Below, in pieces: positions 30,814 through 39,897 of a stretch of DNA of 46,349 nt. Position 1 is the stretch's first letter; every line of letters begins with the position of its first letter. The position numbers and the translations under genes were made by a program. The stretch comes from an uncultured Sulfuricurvum sp. GTDB lineage: Bacteria; Campylobacterota; Campylobacteria; Campylobacterales; Sulfurimonadaceae. The DNA lies in assembly GCA_903844635.1 (NCBI GenBank), contig CAIMUF010000072.1, forward strand, positions 1 through 46,349. Reading direction: 5' to 3'. The notes beneath the pieces are model-generated. The model searched no databases. It was not told the origin of the DNA and saw only the letters and a program-made list of their open reading frames with translations.

Positions 30814-31277
30814 ATAAACAAATAACCCCCAATTCAGACCGTTTCGCATTCTCATTAGGGCTATTCCTTGTAGTCCTAATCGACCAAGTTACACCCGACG
30901 AAGGAGCTTTTAGAGCTGACGTAATGGCAATCATGGGCGCATTAAAAAAACGACATTTGAAAGAAGAACGACAACGTAATCAAAACTATTTTAAAGCCGT
31001 AGCGTTTGCAGGTGAAGCGTATCGTAGAGCGATGGACGAAATGACCGGAACAGACGTAACGATCAACGCAACAATCGCAAGAATATTTATGCAACACAAA
31101 GAGCTTTTAAAGCGGGTATACGGCTTAAACGGTAACGCCATTGAGTCACTTACTAAAAGCGGTATTCAAACAAACGTGATGGCAAGTGTGCGTGTATCTA
31201 ACTGTTTTATGAAACACTTGAAAGTGTGTTATGGGATTGAAGAGATTACGAAAAAGAAAGTGAGGATGGTAGCATGA
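30810..31277 (+). CDS. Hypothetical protein before excisionase
   Basis: This 155-residue, largely helical protein has a hydrophobic first 30 residues (FAFSLGLFLVVLIDQVTPDE), perhaps a buried helix rather than a membrane anchor. Basic helices follow (KKRHLKEERQRNQNYFKAVA). I do not recognise it. It belongs to the string of small early genes read toward xis and int. Confidence 0.6.
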   Translation: MNKQITPNSDRFAFSLGLFLVVLIDQVTPDEGAFRADVMAIMGALKKRHLKEERQRNQNYFKAVAFAGEAYRRAMDEMTGTDVTINATIARIFMQHKELLKRVYGLNGNAIESLTKSGIQTNVMASVRVSNCFMKHLKVCYGIEEITKKKVRMVA

Positions 31278-31317
31278 GAGAGATAGAAACGAAGTCATAT
31301 TGTGAAAGGAAAATAAT

Positions 31318-31560
31318 ATGTTGCAAGAGAAATTTGAAGAGTTAAATAATAAGCTTGATCAAGTCTTGAAAATTCACAAATCATTACCTGAATGGTATCC
31401 AATAACGAAAATTTTTGCGGATGAGTGTGGATATAGGACTGTTTGGGGATTAACAAAATGGTGCAGAAGTAATTTAAGACCTGATGATTTTGTAAAGCGT
31501 GGCAAGTTTTGGTTCATACATGTAAGATCGTTATCGCATGTAAAAATGAAAGCATCTTAG
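31318..31560 (+). CDS. Putative excisionase
   Basis: This 80-residue protein has an N-terminal coiled coil (residues 1-20) and a winged-helix-like domain, WYPITKIFADECGYRTVWG with RSNLRPDDFVKRGKFWFI (about 26-68). That pattern is common to phage excisionase-type proteins. It lies 43 bases before the integrase gene on the same strand, the usual xis-int order. It would direct Int toward excision by binding near the att sites. Confidence 0.72.
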   Translation: MLQEKFEELNNKLDQVLKIHKSLPEWYPITKIFADECGYRTVWGLTKWCRSNLRPDDFVKRGKFWFIHVRSLSHVKMKAS

Positions 31561-31603
31561 TGTAAAATATGTCGTTCAATAGCCGACATATCAAGGAGAA
31601 ATC
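31561..31603 (+). promoter_or_regulatory. Integrase leader with dyad TATGTCG-N9-CGACATA
   Basis: Just before int, TATGTCG (31568-31574) and CGACATA (31584-31590) form a 7-bp dyad. The segment 31574-31589 is the exact reverse complement of 323-338 at the left prophage end (16 bases). TGTAAAAT (31561-31568) could be an extended -10. A ribosome site (aaggag) precedes the int ATG. This may be an operator or an Xis/Int binding site shared by both ends. Confidence 0.5.
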
Positions 31604-32671
31604 ATGATACGTCGAATCTATGAAAATCAACACGGCATTATAACATTAGATAGCGATATATTCGGAGAAAGAAAGAGACTTTCTACTGGTAAAAAGAGTG
31701 ATAAGTATCTACTCAAATATTATGAGAAGAATTTTGAAACCGAATATAAAAAACTCTATGATGAAAAGTTCAACGTTAAGCCTGATATTACCGATTTAAC
31801 ACTTCGAGAATATGGGAAAATGATCTTAGAATTAACGAGCTGTAATCGAAAGAAAAACGTTCAAACTCACGTAGAGCGTATTTTTAGATTGACTTGCGAT
31901 TTTAAGATGATGGGTAAATTGTTCGGCGATATGATGCTGAATGATATTAAACCGACTCATATCTTAATGTGGCAAAAAGATTGTGGGCTTGCGAGCCAAA
32001 CGATAGCAAGCCATAGAGTTTATATTGGAATGGTATTGCAAGCAGCAATGAATGACGATATTATCCGAAAGAATCCGGTCCCGTTGGTAAAACTGCCAAA
32101 ACGGGTTCCGGTACGTAAAAAGAACTTTTACAATGAGGATGAGATCAAAACAATCATTGGAGTTGCAAAAGGTCAGTTAAAAAATTACATTCAGTTAGCG
32201 TGTTTCACCGGATTACGCGGATCAGAACTTATCGCTTTAAGATGGAATGATATTGACTTCGACAAAAATGTTATTCGGGTTGATACTCGTATCGTTGATG
32301 GCGAAGAGGATATAACGAAATCAGGTAAAACACGATTCGTTCCTATTTTCAAGCAAGCAATGGAAGCAATAAGTAAACAGCGTATTTTTAGTGGGTTACG
32401 TGAATTCGTATTTATAGCGCATCATGGCGGATCACTTTATGATTCCGACGTAATGCAAAAAGCATTTAGAAGATTATTAGATAAGCATGAAATGGAGAGT
32501 GGAACAATTCACGATCTAAGACGCTCGTTTAATACGCTTTTGAAGCAATACGGATACCCGACTGATTGGATACTGGATATTATGGGTCACATGGACGACA
32601 AAGTAAACCGCAACCACTACACTGGGACTTTGCGCGTAGATATGACAAAATTGGATAGAATAGCATTATAA
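31604..32671 (+). CDS. int: Tyrosine-family phage integrase
   Basis: This 355-residue protein has an N-terminal arm-binding region (residues 1-60), a core-binding domain (about 62-165) and the catalytic domain. Arg205 lies in TGLRGSEL, Lys242 in SGKTRF, His303 and Arg306 in IHDLRRSF, His329 in MGHMDD and Tyr339 in NHYTG. It inserts and excises the phage at the att repeat. The att region starts immediately after its stop, and the last 56 codons are part of the repeat also found at the left end. Confidence 0.95.
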   Translation: MIRRIYENQHGIITLDSDIFGERKRLSTGKKSDKYLLKYYEKNFETEYKKLYDEKFNVKPDITDLTLREYGKMILELTSCNRKKNVQTHVERIFRLTCDFKMMGKLFGDMMLNDIKPTHILMWQKDCGLASQTIASHRVYIGMVLQAAMNDDIIRKNPVPLVKLPKRVPVRKKNFYNEDEIKTIIGVAKGQLKNYIQLACFTGLRGSELIALRWNDIDFDKNVIRVDTRIVDGEEDITKSGKTRFVPIFKQAMEAISKQRIFSGLREFVFIAHHGGSLYDSDVMQKAFRRLLDKHEMESGTIHDLRRSFNTLLKQYGYPTDWILDIMGHMDDKVNRNHYTGTLRVDMTKLDRIAL

Positions 32672-32763
32672 TAACGCATACACTATGGCAACTATATGGC
32701 AACCTTTGCCAAATAGGGGCTTAAAAGCCCACAATATAGGGCTTAACCGATATGTGATTAAAA
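32503..32763. repeat. Right att repeat (attR) with int 3' end
   Basis: This copy matches 1-261 with two mismatches. It includes the integrase C-terminal codons, two TGGCAAC heptamers (32686-32692, 32697-32703) and the dyad GGGCTTAAAAGCCC (32717-32730). After 32763 host leader sequence for fapA begins. The identity limit marks the outer edge of the exchange; the crossover core must lie inside. Confidence 0.9.
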
Positions 32764-32792
32764 TAGCTCATTATATTGTGTGGAGGACTTTG

Positions 32793-34688
32793 ATGGCATT
32801 GTTTGCAAAAAAAACTGAATTGTCCACTACTACCTCTCAAATACCTTCTATTGTGATTCGAACGAGTAATGTCGCCAAAGAGTTGATGGGCGTTGCTAGT
32901 AATCACAAAGTATCTATCAAAACACTTGATTTTAGACTTTTAGAAACACAAACTTTTATCCGTCTTCTCACGGATGGTGACGATTGGATTGAGGTAAATC
33001 CAGAGGAACTTGAGGACATTACTGAAGAGATGTATCTAAACCCGAAATTTGAACTCAAGCAAATTTATGAAATAGAAATTTTTACGATAACACAAGCTGG
33101 ACCTTTAGATTTATTAGATATTTCTATTGCCGGAAATGGAACACTGTGCAAAATTTATTTGACGATCAAAGCGGGCAGTGTAGCGACTTACAATGAAACA
33201 TTTGAGAGTAATTTTTTTGAACTTATTAAAAAGAAAAAGCTAAGAGCTAATGTGTTTATCGGTATGTTTGATTCAATGATGTCGTCTAACTTGTCTGAAG
33301 TCATTGCGAAAGTAAGAATCAATGGAACGTATCAGTTTGAAACACAAGAACGTTATATTGTTGCTGAAGGGTTCGAGCCTATCTTGACAATTGATGACAA
33401 GCTTATATTGCATTATGACAAAAAACATCAGGATATGGACGAAGATGGCAGAATTAATTATGCTAAGCGCGGTTATATTGTCAGTGTAGTGAAAGATGAT
33501 TTATTGATTGAATACATTAAACCCATCAAGGGGACGTTAGGTCGAAATGTTCGAGGCGAATTGATTGTTCCAAAAGAGCCTGTTATCCGTAATGAGCCTA
33601 CTTTTACCATTAGTGACAAAATTAGACGTGATGAGAGTGATACGACGGTAGGTTTTTATGCATCTGTTGGTGGATATGTGACATTCGAAGGCGGGATGTA
33701 TGATGTCAAAACTGAAATGGATGTGAGTGAGATTAGTTTTCGCTCTACAGGCTCCATTGATACTGAACTGGATGCAGATGTATCGATCAATGTCAAAGAG
33801 AAAGACTCTCTCAAAGATGCCATTGGTGTAGGAATGGTGGTAACCGTAAATGTTATCAATGTTGAAGGAAATGTAGGAGCTGAAGCTAAAATTACTGCAC
33901 ACAAAGCAAATATCGAAGGACAAGTACATAGCAGTGCGACGGTCATTGCTGATGAGTTGTCCATTAATATTCACAAAGGCAAAGCGTACGGGAAAGAAAT
34001 TCATATTACTCGACTTGAACATGGTGAAGTTGAAGGAGATCGTGTTTTCATTACCCAAGCTGTTGGCGGAAAAGTGCGTGCAAAAGAGATTTTTGTTGAA
34101 TTATTAGGATCACATACAAAGTTGACTGCATCTAAGAGTATTGAAATTAAAAAACTTCAGGGCGGAGAAAATGTTTTAACAATCGATCCTCTTTTGAATG
34201 AATCACGTGATAGTTTAGATGATGAAGAAATAAAAATGAATGAAGCCAAGAAAGCGCTTTACAGTGTTGAAAAAGAGCTTTTAGAGTATGAGAATACTAT
34301 GAAAGAGAACAAGAACTCCTATGAGGATATTAAACAAAAATTGATTCACTATAAACGAAATAATATCGCTCCCCCTTCCGTATATGTCCAAAAATATCAG
34401 CAGTTTTTGCAGTTTCGACGTAAGCTTGAGTCATTACAGGATGAATTTATTGAAAAACAATCGTATCTTACCCTTATTAGCAATCAACATACGTCATTGC
34501 AAAGTGAAATTTTTGAGGCACGTATTGTTAATCATGATCTTTGGCGTAACTATAATGAAATTGTTTTCAAATTGATCGAGCCTCGTATTGATGTCACTTA
34601 TTTTCCAGCAGATAACAGTGATGAAAATGTTTTGGGACTGCATGAAGATGAAGAGGGTGAATTTAGTATTAAGGTTTTGAGTAAATGA
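32793..34688 (+). CDS. fapA: FapA-family protein (DUF342), flagellar assembly-associated
   Basis: This 631-residue protein has a beta-rich polymer-forming central region with many Val/Ile/Gly repeats (VNVINVEGNVGAEAKITAHK, about residues 345-470) and a C-terminal coiled coil (about 490-590), the DUF342/FapA layout. FapA affects flagellar protein localisation in polar flagellates. I place the start at ATG 32793 with ggagg at 32782-32786. The frame is open farther back through the att repeat to 32685, which is an accident of prophage insertion. It overlaps ruvA by ATGA. Confidence 0.85.
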   Translation: MALFAKKTELSTTTSQIPSIVIRTSNVAKELMGVASNHKVSIKTLDFRLLETQTFIRLLTDGDDWIEVNPEELEDITEEMYLNPKFELKQIYEIEIFTITQAGPLDLLDISIAGNGTLCKIYLTIKAGSVATYNETFESNFFELIKKKKLRANVFIGMFDSMMSSNLSEVIAKVRINGTYQFETQERYIVAEGFEPILTIDDKLILHYDKKHQDMDEDGRINYAKRGYIVSVVKDDLLIEYIKPIKGTLGRNVRGELIVPKEPVIRNEPTFTISDKIRRDESDTTVGFYASVGGYVTFEGGMYDVKTEMDVSEISFRSTGSIDTELDADVSINVKEKDSLKDAIGVGMVVTVNVINVEGNVGAEAKITAHKANIEGQVHSSATVIADELSINIHKGKAYGKEIHITRLEHGEVEGDRVFITQAVGGKVRAKEIFVELLGSHTKLTASKSIEIKKLQGGENVLTIDPLLNESRDSLDDEEIKMNEAKKALYSVEKELLEYENTMKENKNSYEDIKQKLIHYKRNNIAPPSVYVQKYQQFLQFRRKLESLQDEFIEKQSYLTLISNQHTSLQSEIFEARIVNHDLWRNYNEIVFKLIEPRIDVTYFPADNSDENVLGLHEDEEGEFSIKVLSK

Positions 34689-35248
34689 TAGTAGGACTAA
34701 TCGGTAATATCGAGCATAAAGAACCTAATAAACTTCATTTAGAAGTAAATGGAATTATTTATGAAGTGTTTATTAGTCTCCATACCTATGGTGAATTAAC
34801 AACTCAAAATGTGCGATTGCATATCAGTCATATTGTACGTGAAGATGCACAGCAGCTTTATGGATTTTCCCAAAAAGGTGAAAAAACGCTTTTTGAGGGG
34901 ATGCTGAAAATCAACGGGATCGGGCCAAAAGCAGCTCTTGCAATTTGCAGCACCTTTACGCCGGAGCAGTTTGCGGGTATTATTTCATCTAAAGATGTCA
35001 ATGCATTAAAAAAAGTTCCGGGGATCGGTCCCAAAAGTGCCGCTCGAATTATGGTCGAATTGGCTGGATTCGATGCGATATTGCTCCAAGGCGATACATT
35101 TACGACCAGTGCATCTAGCGAAGCATTAATGGCGCTTGAATCACTTGGATTTAAAAAAGAGGTGATTGTTAATGCGCTTAGTAAGTGCAGTGCAACTGAT
35201 ACCCCAACGCTAGTCAAAGAAGCGTTAAAGCAACTGCAAAAATTCTAA
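34685..35248 (+). CDS. ruvA: Holliday junction branch migration protein RuvA
   Basis: This 187-residue protein has the RuvA start MIVGLIGNIEHKEPNKLHLE, two helix-hairpin-helix motifs (KINGIGPKAALAI and VPGIGPKSAARIMVEL, residues about 77-126) and a C-terminal domain III (ALESLGFKKEVIVNAL) that contacts RuvB. Length is normal. It is a host gene, tightly coupled to fapA (ATGA) and followed by ddl 10 bases later, matching Campylobacterota order. Confidence 0.95.
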   Translation: MIVGLIGNIEHKEPNKLHLEVNGIIYEVFISLHTYGELTTQNVRLHISHIVREDAQQLYGFSQKGEKTLFEGMLKINGIGPKAALAICSTFTPEQFAGIISSKDVNALKKVPGIGPKSAARIMVELAGFDAILLQGDTFTTSASSEALMALESLGFKKEVIVNALSKCSATDTPTLVKEALKQLQKF

Positions 35249-35258
35249 AAGGAAAATA

Positions 35259-36296
35259 ATGAAATTAGCTATTTTATTCGGCGGAGCGAGCTTCGAACAC
35301 GAAATCAGTATCGTTAGTGCGATTACGGTCAAAGGAAAACTCAGAGGATTTGATTTAAGCTTTATCTTCTGTGATCAGGATCATCGTTTTTATCTCGTGG
35401 AAGGCTCTAAGATGAAAGCGGTTACTTTTTCTCGCGGTGAACATCTTAAAATGCCTCAAATTTCTTTGATGAAGGGTGGTTTTGAGCAGAGAGGGATGTT
35501 TGGCTCCAAGATGCACACAATGCCAATTTTGAACCTTATCCATGGTGGAGACGGTGAAGACGGCACTATCGCGGCTTTACTGGATTTTTACGGAATTTCG
35601 TTTATCGGACCTCGTAAAGAAGCGTCGATGCTCAGTTTTGATAAGCATTACACCAAATGGCTCGCCGCATCTTTGGGGGTTAAAACTCTTCCTTTTGAAG
35701 CGATTACCCAAGAAAAGCGTAATGCGATTACCACACAGTATCCTTTTATTGTTAAACCTGCACGTTTAGGAAGCTCTATCGGGGTCAGTATCGTTCGTGA
35801 GGCCAGTGAGCTTGACTATGCGTTGGATGTCGGATTTGAATTTGATGAGGTAATGCTGATCGAGCCATTTATCAGCGGAGTAAAAGAATATAACCTTGCC
35901 GGTTTCAGTGCGCGCGGTGAGATTACTTACTCTATCGTTGAAGAGCCTCAAAAAGCGGAATTTTTAGATTTTGAGAAAAAATATCTTGATTTTTCACGTT
36001 CCAGCACTGTAGCTGAAGCATCGATTCCTGAAGCTCTCGTTCAACAGTTGCAAGCAGCATTCAAAACGATTTATACACCGTTGTTTGAGGGTGCACTGAT
36101 TCGTTGTGATTTCTTTGAGATCGAGGGTGCAGTGTATCTCAATGAGGTCAATCCGATTCCTGGTTCGATGGCAAATTACCTATTTGAAGATTTTAGTGCT
36201 TCTATCACAAAATTGTTAGGCTCCCTCCCTGCTAAAAAAGAGATTCGAGTACAGTACGATTACATTCACTCTATCTCACAAGCTAAGGGCAAATAA
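35259..36296 (+). CDS. ddl: D-alanine-D-alanine ligase
   Basis: This 345-residue ATP-grasp enzyme joins two D-alanines for peptidoglycan precursors. Seen: the start KLAILFGGASFEHEISIVSA, the HGGDGEDGTIAALLDFYGI segment (about residues 94-112), VKPARLGSSIGVSIV (about 166-180) and the metal-binding end YLNEVNPIPGSMANYLF (about 290-306). The ribosome site is aaggaaa. It supplies the substrate of MurF, encoded two genes downstream. Confidence 0.95.
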   Translation: MKLAILFGGASFEHEISIVSAITVKGKLRGFDLSFIFCDQDHRFYLVEGSKMKAVTFSRGEHLKMPQISLMKGGFEQRGMFGSKMHTMPILNLIHGGDGEDGTIAALLDFYGISFIGPRKEASMLSFDKHYTKWLAASLGVKTLPFEAITQEKRNAITTQYPFIVKPARLGSSIGVSIVREASELDYALDVGFEFDEVMLIEPFISGVKEYNLAGFSARGEITYSIVEEPQKAEFLDFEKKYLDFSRSSTVAEASIPEALVQQLQAAFKTIYTPLFEGALIRCDFFEIEGAVYLNEVNPIPGSMANYLFEDFSASITKLLGSLPAKKEIRVQYDYIHSISQAKGK

Positions 36297-36298
36297 AC

Positions 36299-37024
36299 GT
36301 GGCAGTAAAATCGTTCCTCTATAAGGGCAATGGATTTGCCATTAGCTATGAAATTCTCAATCCTGCGCAGAAAAAAGATATTATATTTTTACACGGATGG
36401 GGTTCTTCGAAAGCGTTGATGAAGCAAGCCTTTGGGCGTACTCTTCCGGATTTTCGCCATATTTACATCGATATGCCTGGATTTGGTGGGAGTAATTGTG
36501 ATGTTGCTCTTACTACTGAGGACTACGCTGCTATTATGGAACTGCTTTTACATGAGATAGATGCTTCTAAAGAGATTGTTTTAGGACATTCATTTGGCGG
36601 AAAAGTTGCTACACTGCTTAGCCCGGATCTATTAGTTTTAGTTGCATCTGCTGGGATTTTAGTTCCGAAACCGTTCAAAGTTCGTGTCAAAATCGCTCTC
36701 TTTAAAATTTTAAAATTGACAGGACTCACATCGTTACGTCGTTTTTTCGTTGCTCCTGATGCAGCCGGAATGTCTGAAGCAATGTATCAAACGTTTAAAA
36801 ATGTCGTAAATGAAGATTTTAGTAAGCACTTTAAAGCATTTAAAAACAAGGCCTTATTGTGTTTTGGAAAGACGGATACGGCAACGCCTTTGTGGACGGG
36901 TGAAATGATACATACACTGATTACAGATTCACGATTGGTGGCGTATGAAGGGGATCATTATTTTCTTTTTAAAGAGGGAAAATTAATTGCAAATGAGATT
37001 GAGAAAAATTTGAGAGGAAATTAA
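36299..37024 (+). CDS. Alpha/beta-hydrolase fold protein
   Basis: This 241-residue protein has an oxyanion-type motif (FLHGWGSSKALM, about residues 29-40), the nucleophile elbow LGHSFGGKVATLL (Ser98) and a late catalytic His in YEGDHYFLF. The start is GTG at 36299, two bases after the ddl stop. The substrate is unknown. Its constant place between ddl and murF in Campylobacterota suggests a link to cell-envelope metabolism, but that is inference. Confidence 0.88.
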   Translation: MAVKSFLYKGNGFAISYEILNPAQKKDIIFLHGWGSSKALMKQAFGRTLPDFRHIYIDMPGFGGSNCDVALTTEDYAAIMELLLHEIDASKEIVLGHSFGGKVATLLSPDLLVLVASAGILVPKPFKVRVKIALFKILKLTGLTSLRRFFVAPDAAGMSEAMYQTFKNVVNEDFSKHFKAFKNKALLCFGKTDTATPLWTGEMIHTLITDSRLVAYEGDHYFLFKEGKLIANEIEKNLRGN

Positions 37025-38463
37025 TGGATAATATACAGTTAATCAGTTTTATGAGTAATACTATTTTTGTCATGGCACTGGGATGGTATTTGATTACCAA
37101 TCTACAATGGTACGATTATCGTATTGAACGAGTTGTGCTTCGTCATCATAAGTCATGGTGGCATGCACTTTATTTTGTTATTCCATTCTTAGCCTATTAT
37201 GCACTTGGAATGTATTCCCCTCTTGTTTTGGTTGCTTATCTTCCACTGTTGGGATATTGGCATTTTAAACTTGATAAAAAGCTTGTCATGACATGGCGTG
37301 TGAAGCGATTCTTAATCCTCCTTTTCTCGATTACCCTCTTTTTAAATATACTGTGTACTCTCAAAGGTATTTCTCAAACATACAGTGTCTTTTTTCCTTT
37401 ATTCTTAACGTACGCTCTATCTTGGGCAACTGAAAAGTTTTTATTTGAAGCGTATAAACGAGAAGCGAAGAAAAAAATAGCATCTATGTCAGAACTTACT
37501 ATTATATGTGTGACGGGGAGCTATGGCAAAACATCGATGAAAAATTTCATTGCTCAGATCCTTGCATCTAAATTTAACGTCTATGCTACACCACGAAGTG
37601 TTAATACATTGGGTGGCATTATTCGTGATGTGAATGAATCTTTGCCTTCTGATACCCAAATTTATGTGTGTGAAGCAGGTGCTCGTGAAATCGGTGATAT
37701 TTATGCGATTACACAGCTTCTTAATCCTCAAATCGTGGTCGTAGGAAAAGTCGGACCTCAACATTTGGAATATTTTAAAACGTTAGAGCGTATTCAGCAG
37801 ACTAAGCTGGAGATTATCCACTCTAATCGACTCAAACGAGCCTTTATTCATACCTCGGTTACCGATGTACCACACGAAAAAGTAACCTTCTTTGGGGATG
37901 GGATTTTAAATCTTAATGCAACACTGACCGGTACAGATTTTGATTTGTTATTTGGGAATCAGTCTTATCATTTTCATACGTCAGTGTTAGGTGGATTTCA
38001 GACGATGAACATCAATGCGGCCCTTTTAATCGCTGATGAATTGGGAATGAGCAGGGATGAGATGATAGAAGCCGTTAAAAATCTCAAAAGTGTTGAACAT
38101 CGGTTAGAGCGTATTGATGCAGGTGGGAAGATTATTTTAGATGATGGATACAATGGAAATATCGACGGGATGCTTGAGGGAATCCGTTTATGTTCACTTC
38201 ATACAGGACGCAAGGTGATCGTTACTCCTGGACTAGTAGAGAGTACGAATGAACTGAACTCTGAGCTTATTGAAGCAATCAATCATGTGTTTGATATTGC
38301 TATTATCACGGGTGCTCTTAATGCAATGCAGTTTGAAAAAGAGTTGAGAGTGCCTGAAGTGATAATGTTAAGTGATAAATCTCAAATGGTTAAGACTCTA
38401 GGGGAAGTGACACGTGCAGGAGATATCATCCTCTTTGCCAACGACGCACCGAATTTTATTTAA
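37024..38463 (+). CDS. murF: MurF, UDP-MurNAc-tripeptide D-Ala-D-Ala ligase, with membrane domain
   Basis: This 479-residue protein has an N-terminal block of about four hydrophobic segments (residues 5-25, 48-75, 96-115, 118-135), then a Mur ligase with the ATP loop CVTGSYGKTSMKNF (162-175), TPRSVNTLGGIIRDVNES and YVCEAGAREIGDIY, and the ending with DDGYNGNIDGM. Standard MurF lacks the membrane part; I recall it in Campylobacterota. It adds the D-Ala-D-Ala made by Ddl. Overlap with the hydrolase gene is one base. Confidence 0.9.
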   Translation: MDNIQLISFMSNTIFVMALGWYLITNLQWYDYRIERVVLRHHKSWWHALYFVIPFLAYYALGMYSPLVLVAYLPLLGYWHFKLDKKLVMTWRVKRFLILLFSITLFLNILCTLKGISQTYSVFFPLFLTYALSWATEKFLFEAYKREAKKKIASMSELTIICVTGSYGKTSMKNFIAQILASKFNVYATPRSVNTLGGIIRDVNESLPSDTQIYVCEAGAREIGDIYAITQLLNPQIVVVGKVGPQHLEYFKTLERIQQTKLEIIHSNRLKRAFIHTSVTDVPHEKVTFFGDGILNLNATLTGTDFDLLFGNQSYHFHTSVLGGFQTMNINAALLIADELGMSRDEMIEAVKNLKSVEHRLERIDAGGKIILDDGYNGNIDGMLEGIRLCSLHTGRKVIVTPGLVESTNELNSELIEAINHVFDIAIITGALNAMQFEKELRVPEVIMLSDKSQMVKTLGEVTRAGDIILFANDAPNFI

Positions 38464-38472
38464 TTGAAACGA

Positions 38473-38493
38473 AAAAGGAGCAAAGCCCCTTTT
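38473..38493 (+). terminator. Rho-independent terminator after murF
   Basis: AAAAGG-a-GC-aaa-GC-c-CCTTTT forms a stem of eight pairs with one mismatch and a three-base loop, ten bases after the murF stop. The stem ends in a run of T. It probably terminates the fapA-murF operon and may work in both directions. Confidence 0.6.
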
Positions 38494-38550
38494 ACTACGT
38501 TAAAACTGAGTTTCACCCAGAGGGCACTTCGCCTTCGGCAGGAAGCCCAC

Positions 38551-38576
38551 GCACGCTTGCGTGCTTTTATTATTTT
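38551..38576 (+). terminator. GC-rich hairpin with T-rich tail before the HIT gene
   Basis: GCACGC-tt-GCGTGC is a perfect inverted repeat followed by TTTTATTATTTT. A smaller gcCTTCGgc-type hairpin (38531-38539) precedes it. Together with the element at 38473 it gives a double terminator between murF and the HIT gene. Confidence 0.65.
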
Positions 38577-38606
38577 CAAAATCTGAATAAATAATAGGGA
38601 TACAAT

Positions 38607-39101
38607 ATGGAAAATACTTTATACGCTCCATGGCGCAATGAGTACGTAGCGGGTGCAAAAGATCAAGGGTGCGTTTTTTGTAATATTAGTGAGAATCCCA
38701 CGTTAGATGAAGAGCATCACGTACTGTATCGTGATGAGTACTGCTTTATGGTGATGAATCGTTATCCCTATACTCCAGGACATTTTATGATTATTCCTCA
38801 TCATCATACCGATGCTCTTGAATCACTTGATCCTGCGACATGGTTGCATATAACTGCATTGGCGCAACGGGGAGTTAGAATGCTTAAAGAGTCATTGGGT
38901 GCACATGGGGTAAATATCGGAATGAATTTGGGAAGGGCAGGGGGGGCTGGAATAGCAGAACACATTCATCTGCATCTCGTTCCACGATGGGAGCGAGATA
39001 CGAACTTTATTACTTCTATCGCGCAAACACGAGTTTATTCGACCGATTTTGAGCGGATTTATCTCAAGCTGAAAGAGGTGTTACCCTCTTATTTGATTTG
39101 A
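38607..39101 (+). CDS. HIT-family nucleotide hydrolase
   Basis: This 164-residue protein has an N-terminal Cys pair (GCVFCNISEN), the segment RYPYTPGHFMIIPHHHTDAL and the diagnostic histidine triad HIHLHLVPRW (about residues 117-126). HIT proteins of this branch (Ap4A hydrolase/phosphorylase-like) split dinucleoside polyphosphates or AMP adducts. It ends 13 bases inside the 3' end of the convergent OmpA-like gene. Confidence 0.92.
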   Translation: MENTLYAPWRNEYVAGAKDQGCVFCNISENPTLDEEHHVLYRDEYCFMVMNRYPYTPGHFMIIPHHHTDALESLDPATWLHITALAQRGVRMLKESLGAHGVNIGMNLGRAGGAGIAEHIHLHLVPRWERDTNFITSIAQTRVYSTDFERIYLKLKEVLPSYLI

Positions 39102-39745
39102 ACTTCTATGCGACGGTTTTGGGCACGACCCGCATCCGTTGCGTTGGAAGCAATTGGATTTTTTGCCCCTCGACCTGATGTCTTAATTCGGTTCATATCA
39201 ATTCCATTTGAAATTAATTTATCTCCTAATGCCTTTGCTCTGGCTTCTGAACGAGGTTGATTACGCGCATCAATCCCGTTATTATCAGTATGCCCGATAA
39301 TCGTTACCATGGATGCAGGACTTTCTTGCAGGAAGGCTGTTAATGTCTCTACATCTTTTGCAGAAGACGCGGGAAGGACATTAGATGCGAAAGGAAAATT
39401 GATGTGAAGAGTAACATTTTTTGGACATCCTGTTGAATTAACCTTATACCCTTGTGGAGTTTGAGGACATTGATCTAAAGTATTTTCGACTCCATCATGG
39501 TCATCATCGCTAAGTATTGGAATAGCTACTACAGCGATAGGAGCAACTATTGGAGCCGCTTGTGCAGTAGGTTGATTTTTGATAATCTCTTGATAGCTTG
39601 GAGTAAAAGTTGTTTGCTTATAATGCTCTGGGCATGTTTCATGCCGTATTATGCATTGCTGATCGACAGCATAACCTGAGAGGGACAAGCCAACAGTAAA
39701 AAGATAGACAAATGAGGGAATCTTAGAATTAGTACGAATAGACAT
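39089..39745 (-). CDS. OmpA-family outer membrane protein with TSP3 repeat
   Basis: This 218-residue minus-strand protein has a signal peptide (SFVYLFTVGLSLSGYA), a Pro/Ala-rich stretch, and a calcium-binding thrombospondin type 3 repeat (DDDHDGVENTLDQCPQTPQG). The C-terminal OmpA peptidoglycan-binding domain has TIIGHTDNNG and GRAQNRRIEVQIK. I use the ATG at 39745 because aggaa precedes it; an earlier start at 39796 adds residues without a signal. It anchors the outer membrane to the cell wall. It could be an accessory of the adjacent secretion locus, which is not shown. Confidence 0.88.
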   Translation of the reverse strand: MSIRTNSKIPSFVYLFTVGLSLSGYAVDQQCIIRHETCPEHYKQTTFTPSYQEIIKNQPTAQAAPIVAPIAVVAIPILSDDDHDGVENTLDQCPQTPQGYKVNSTGCPKNVTLHINFPFASNVLPASSAKDVETLTAFLQESPASMVTIIGHTDNNGIDARNQPRSEARAKALGDKLISNGIDMNRIKTSGRGAKNPIASNATDAGRAQNRRIEVQIK

Positions 39746-39897
39746 AGGTATTCCTAATATTTGATTATGATAAGTGCTATTATTACAAGTTCTCAATAAA
39801 AGAATCTATAATATAAGGTTAAATCATCTAAATAATATGATATTTATTGATTTTTACGTTAAACTTATTTTGCAGTTATAATTATAGTGTTGAATTG

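Larger units (their letters stand above)
1..32763. mobile_element. Lambdoid HK97-type siphoprophage bounded by a 261-bp direct repeat
   Basis: All functional modules of a temperate tailed phage are present in one block: replication, packaging, HK97-fold capsid, long non-contractile tail, lysis, repressor, recombination, excisionase and tyrosine integrase. Its ends are near-identical direct repeats (1-261 and 32503-32763), with host genes beginning at 32793. No tail sheath gene is seen and the tape measure is long, so a siphovirus is inferred. The left border lies somewhere inside repeat 1-261; exactly where the crossover core lies is not visible. Most structural and replication genes look intact, but three small genes carry internal stops. 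Confidence 0.95.

Noticed and set aside
31274-31345. 23-codon frame between the 155-residue gene and excisionase
   Set aside because: It has an ATGA overlap but a poor composition and runs into the excisionase start; support is too weak.
33537-34058. 173-codon minus-strand frame inside fapA
   Set aside because: Antisense shadow of a beta-repeat coding region; no promoter or ribosome site.
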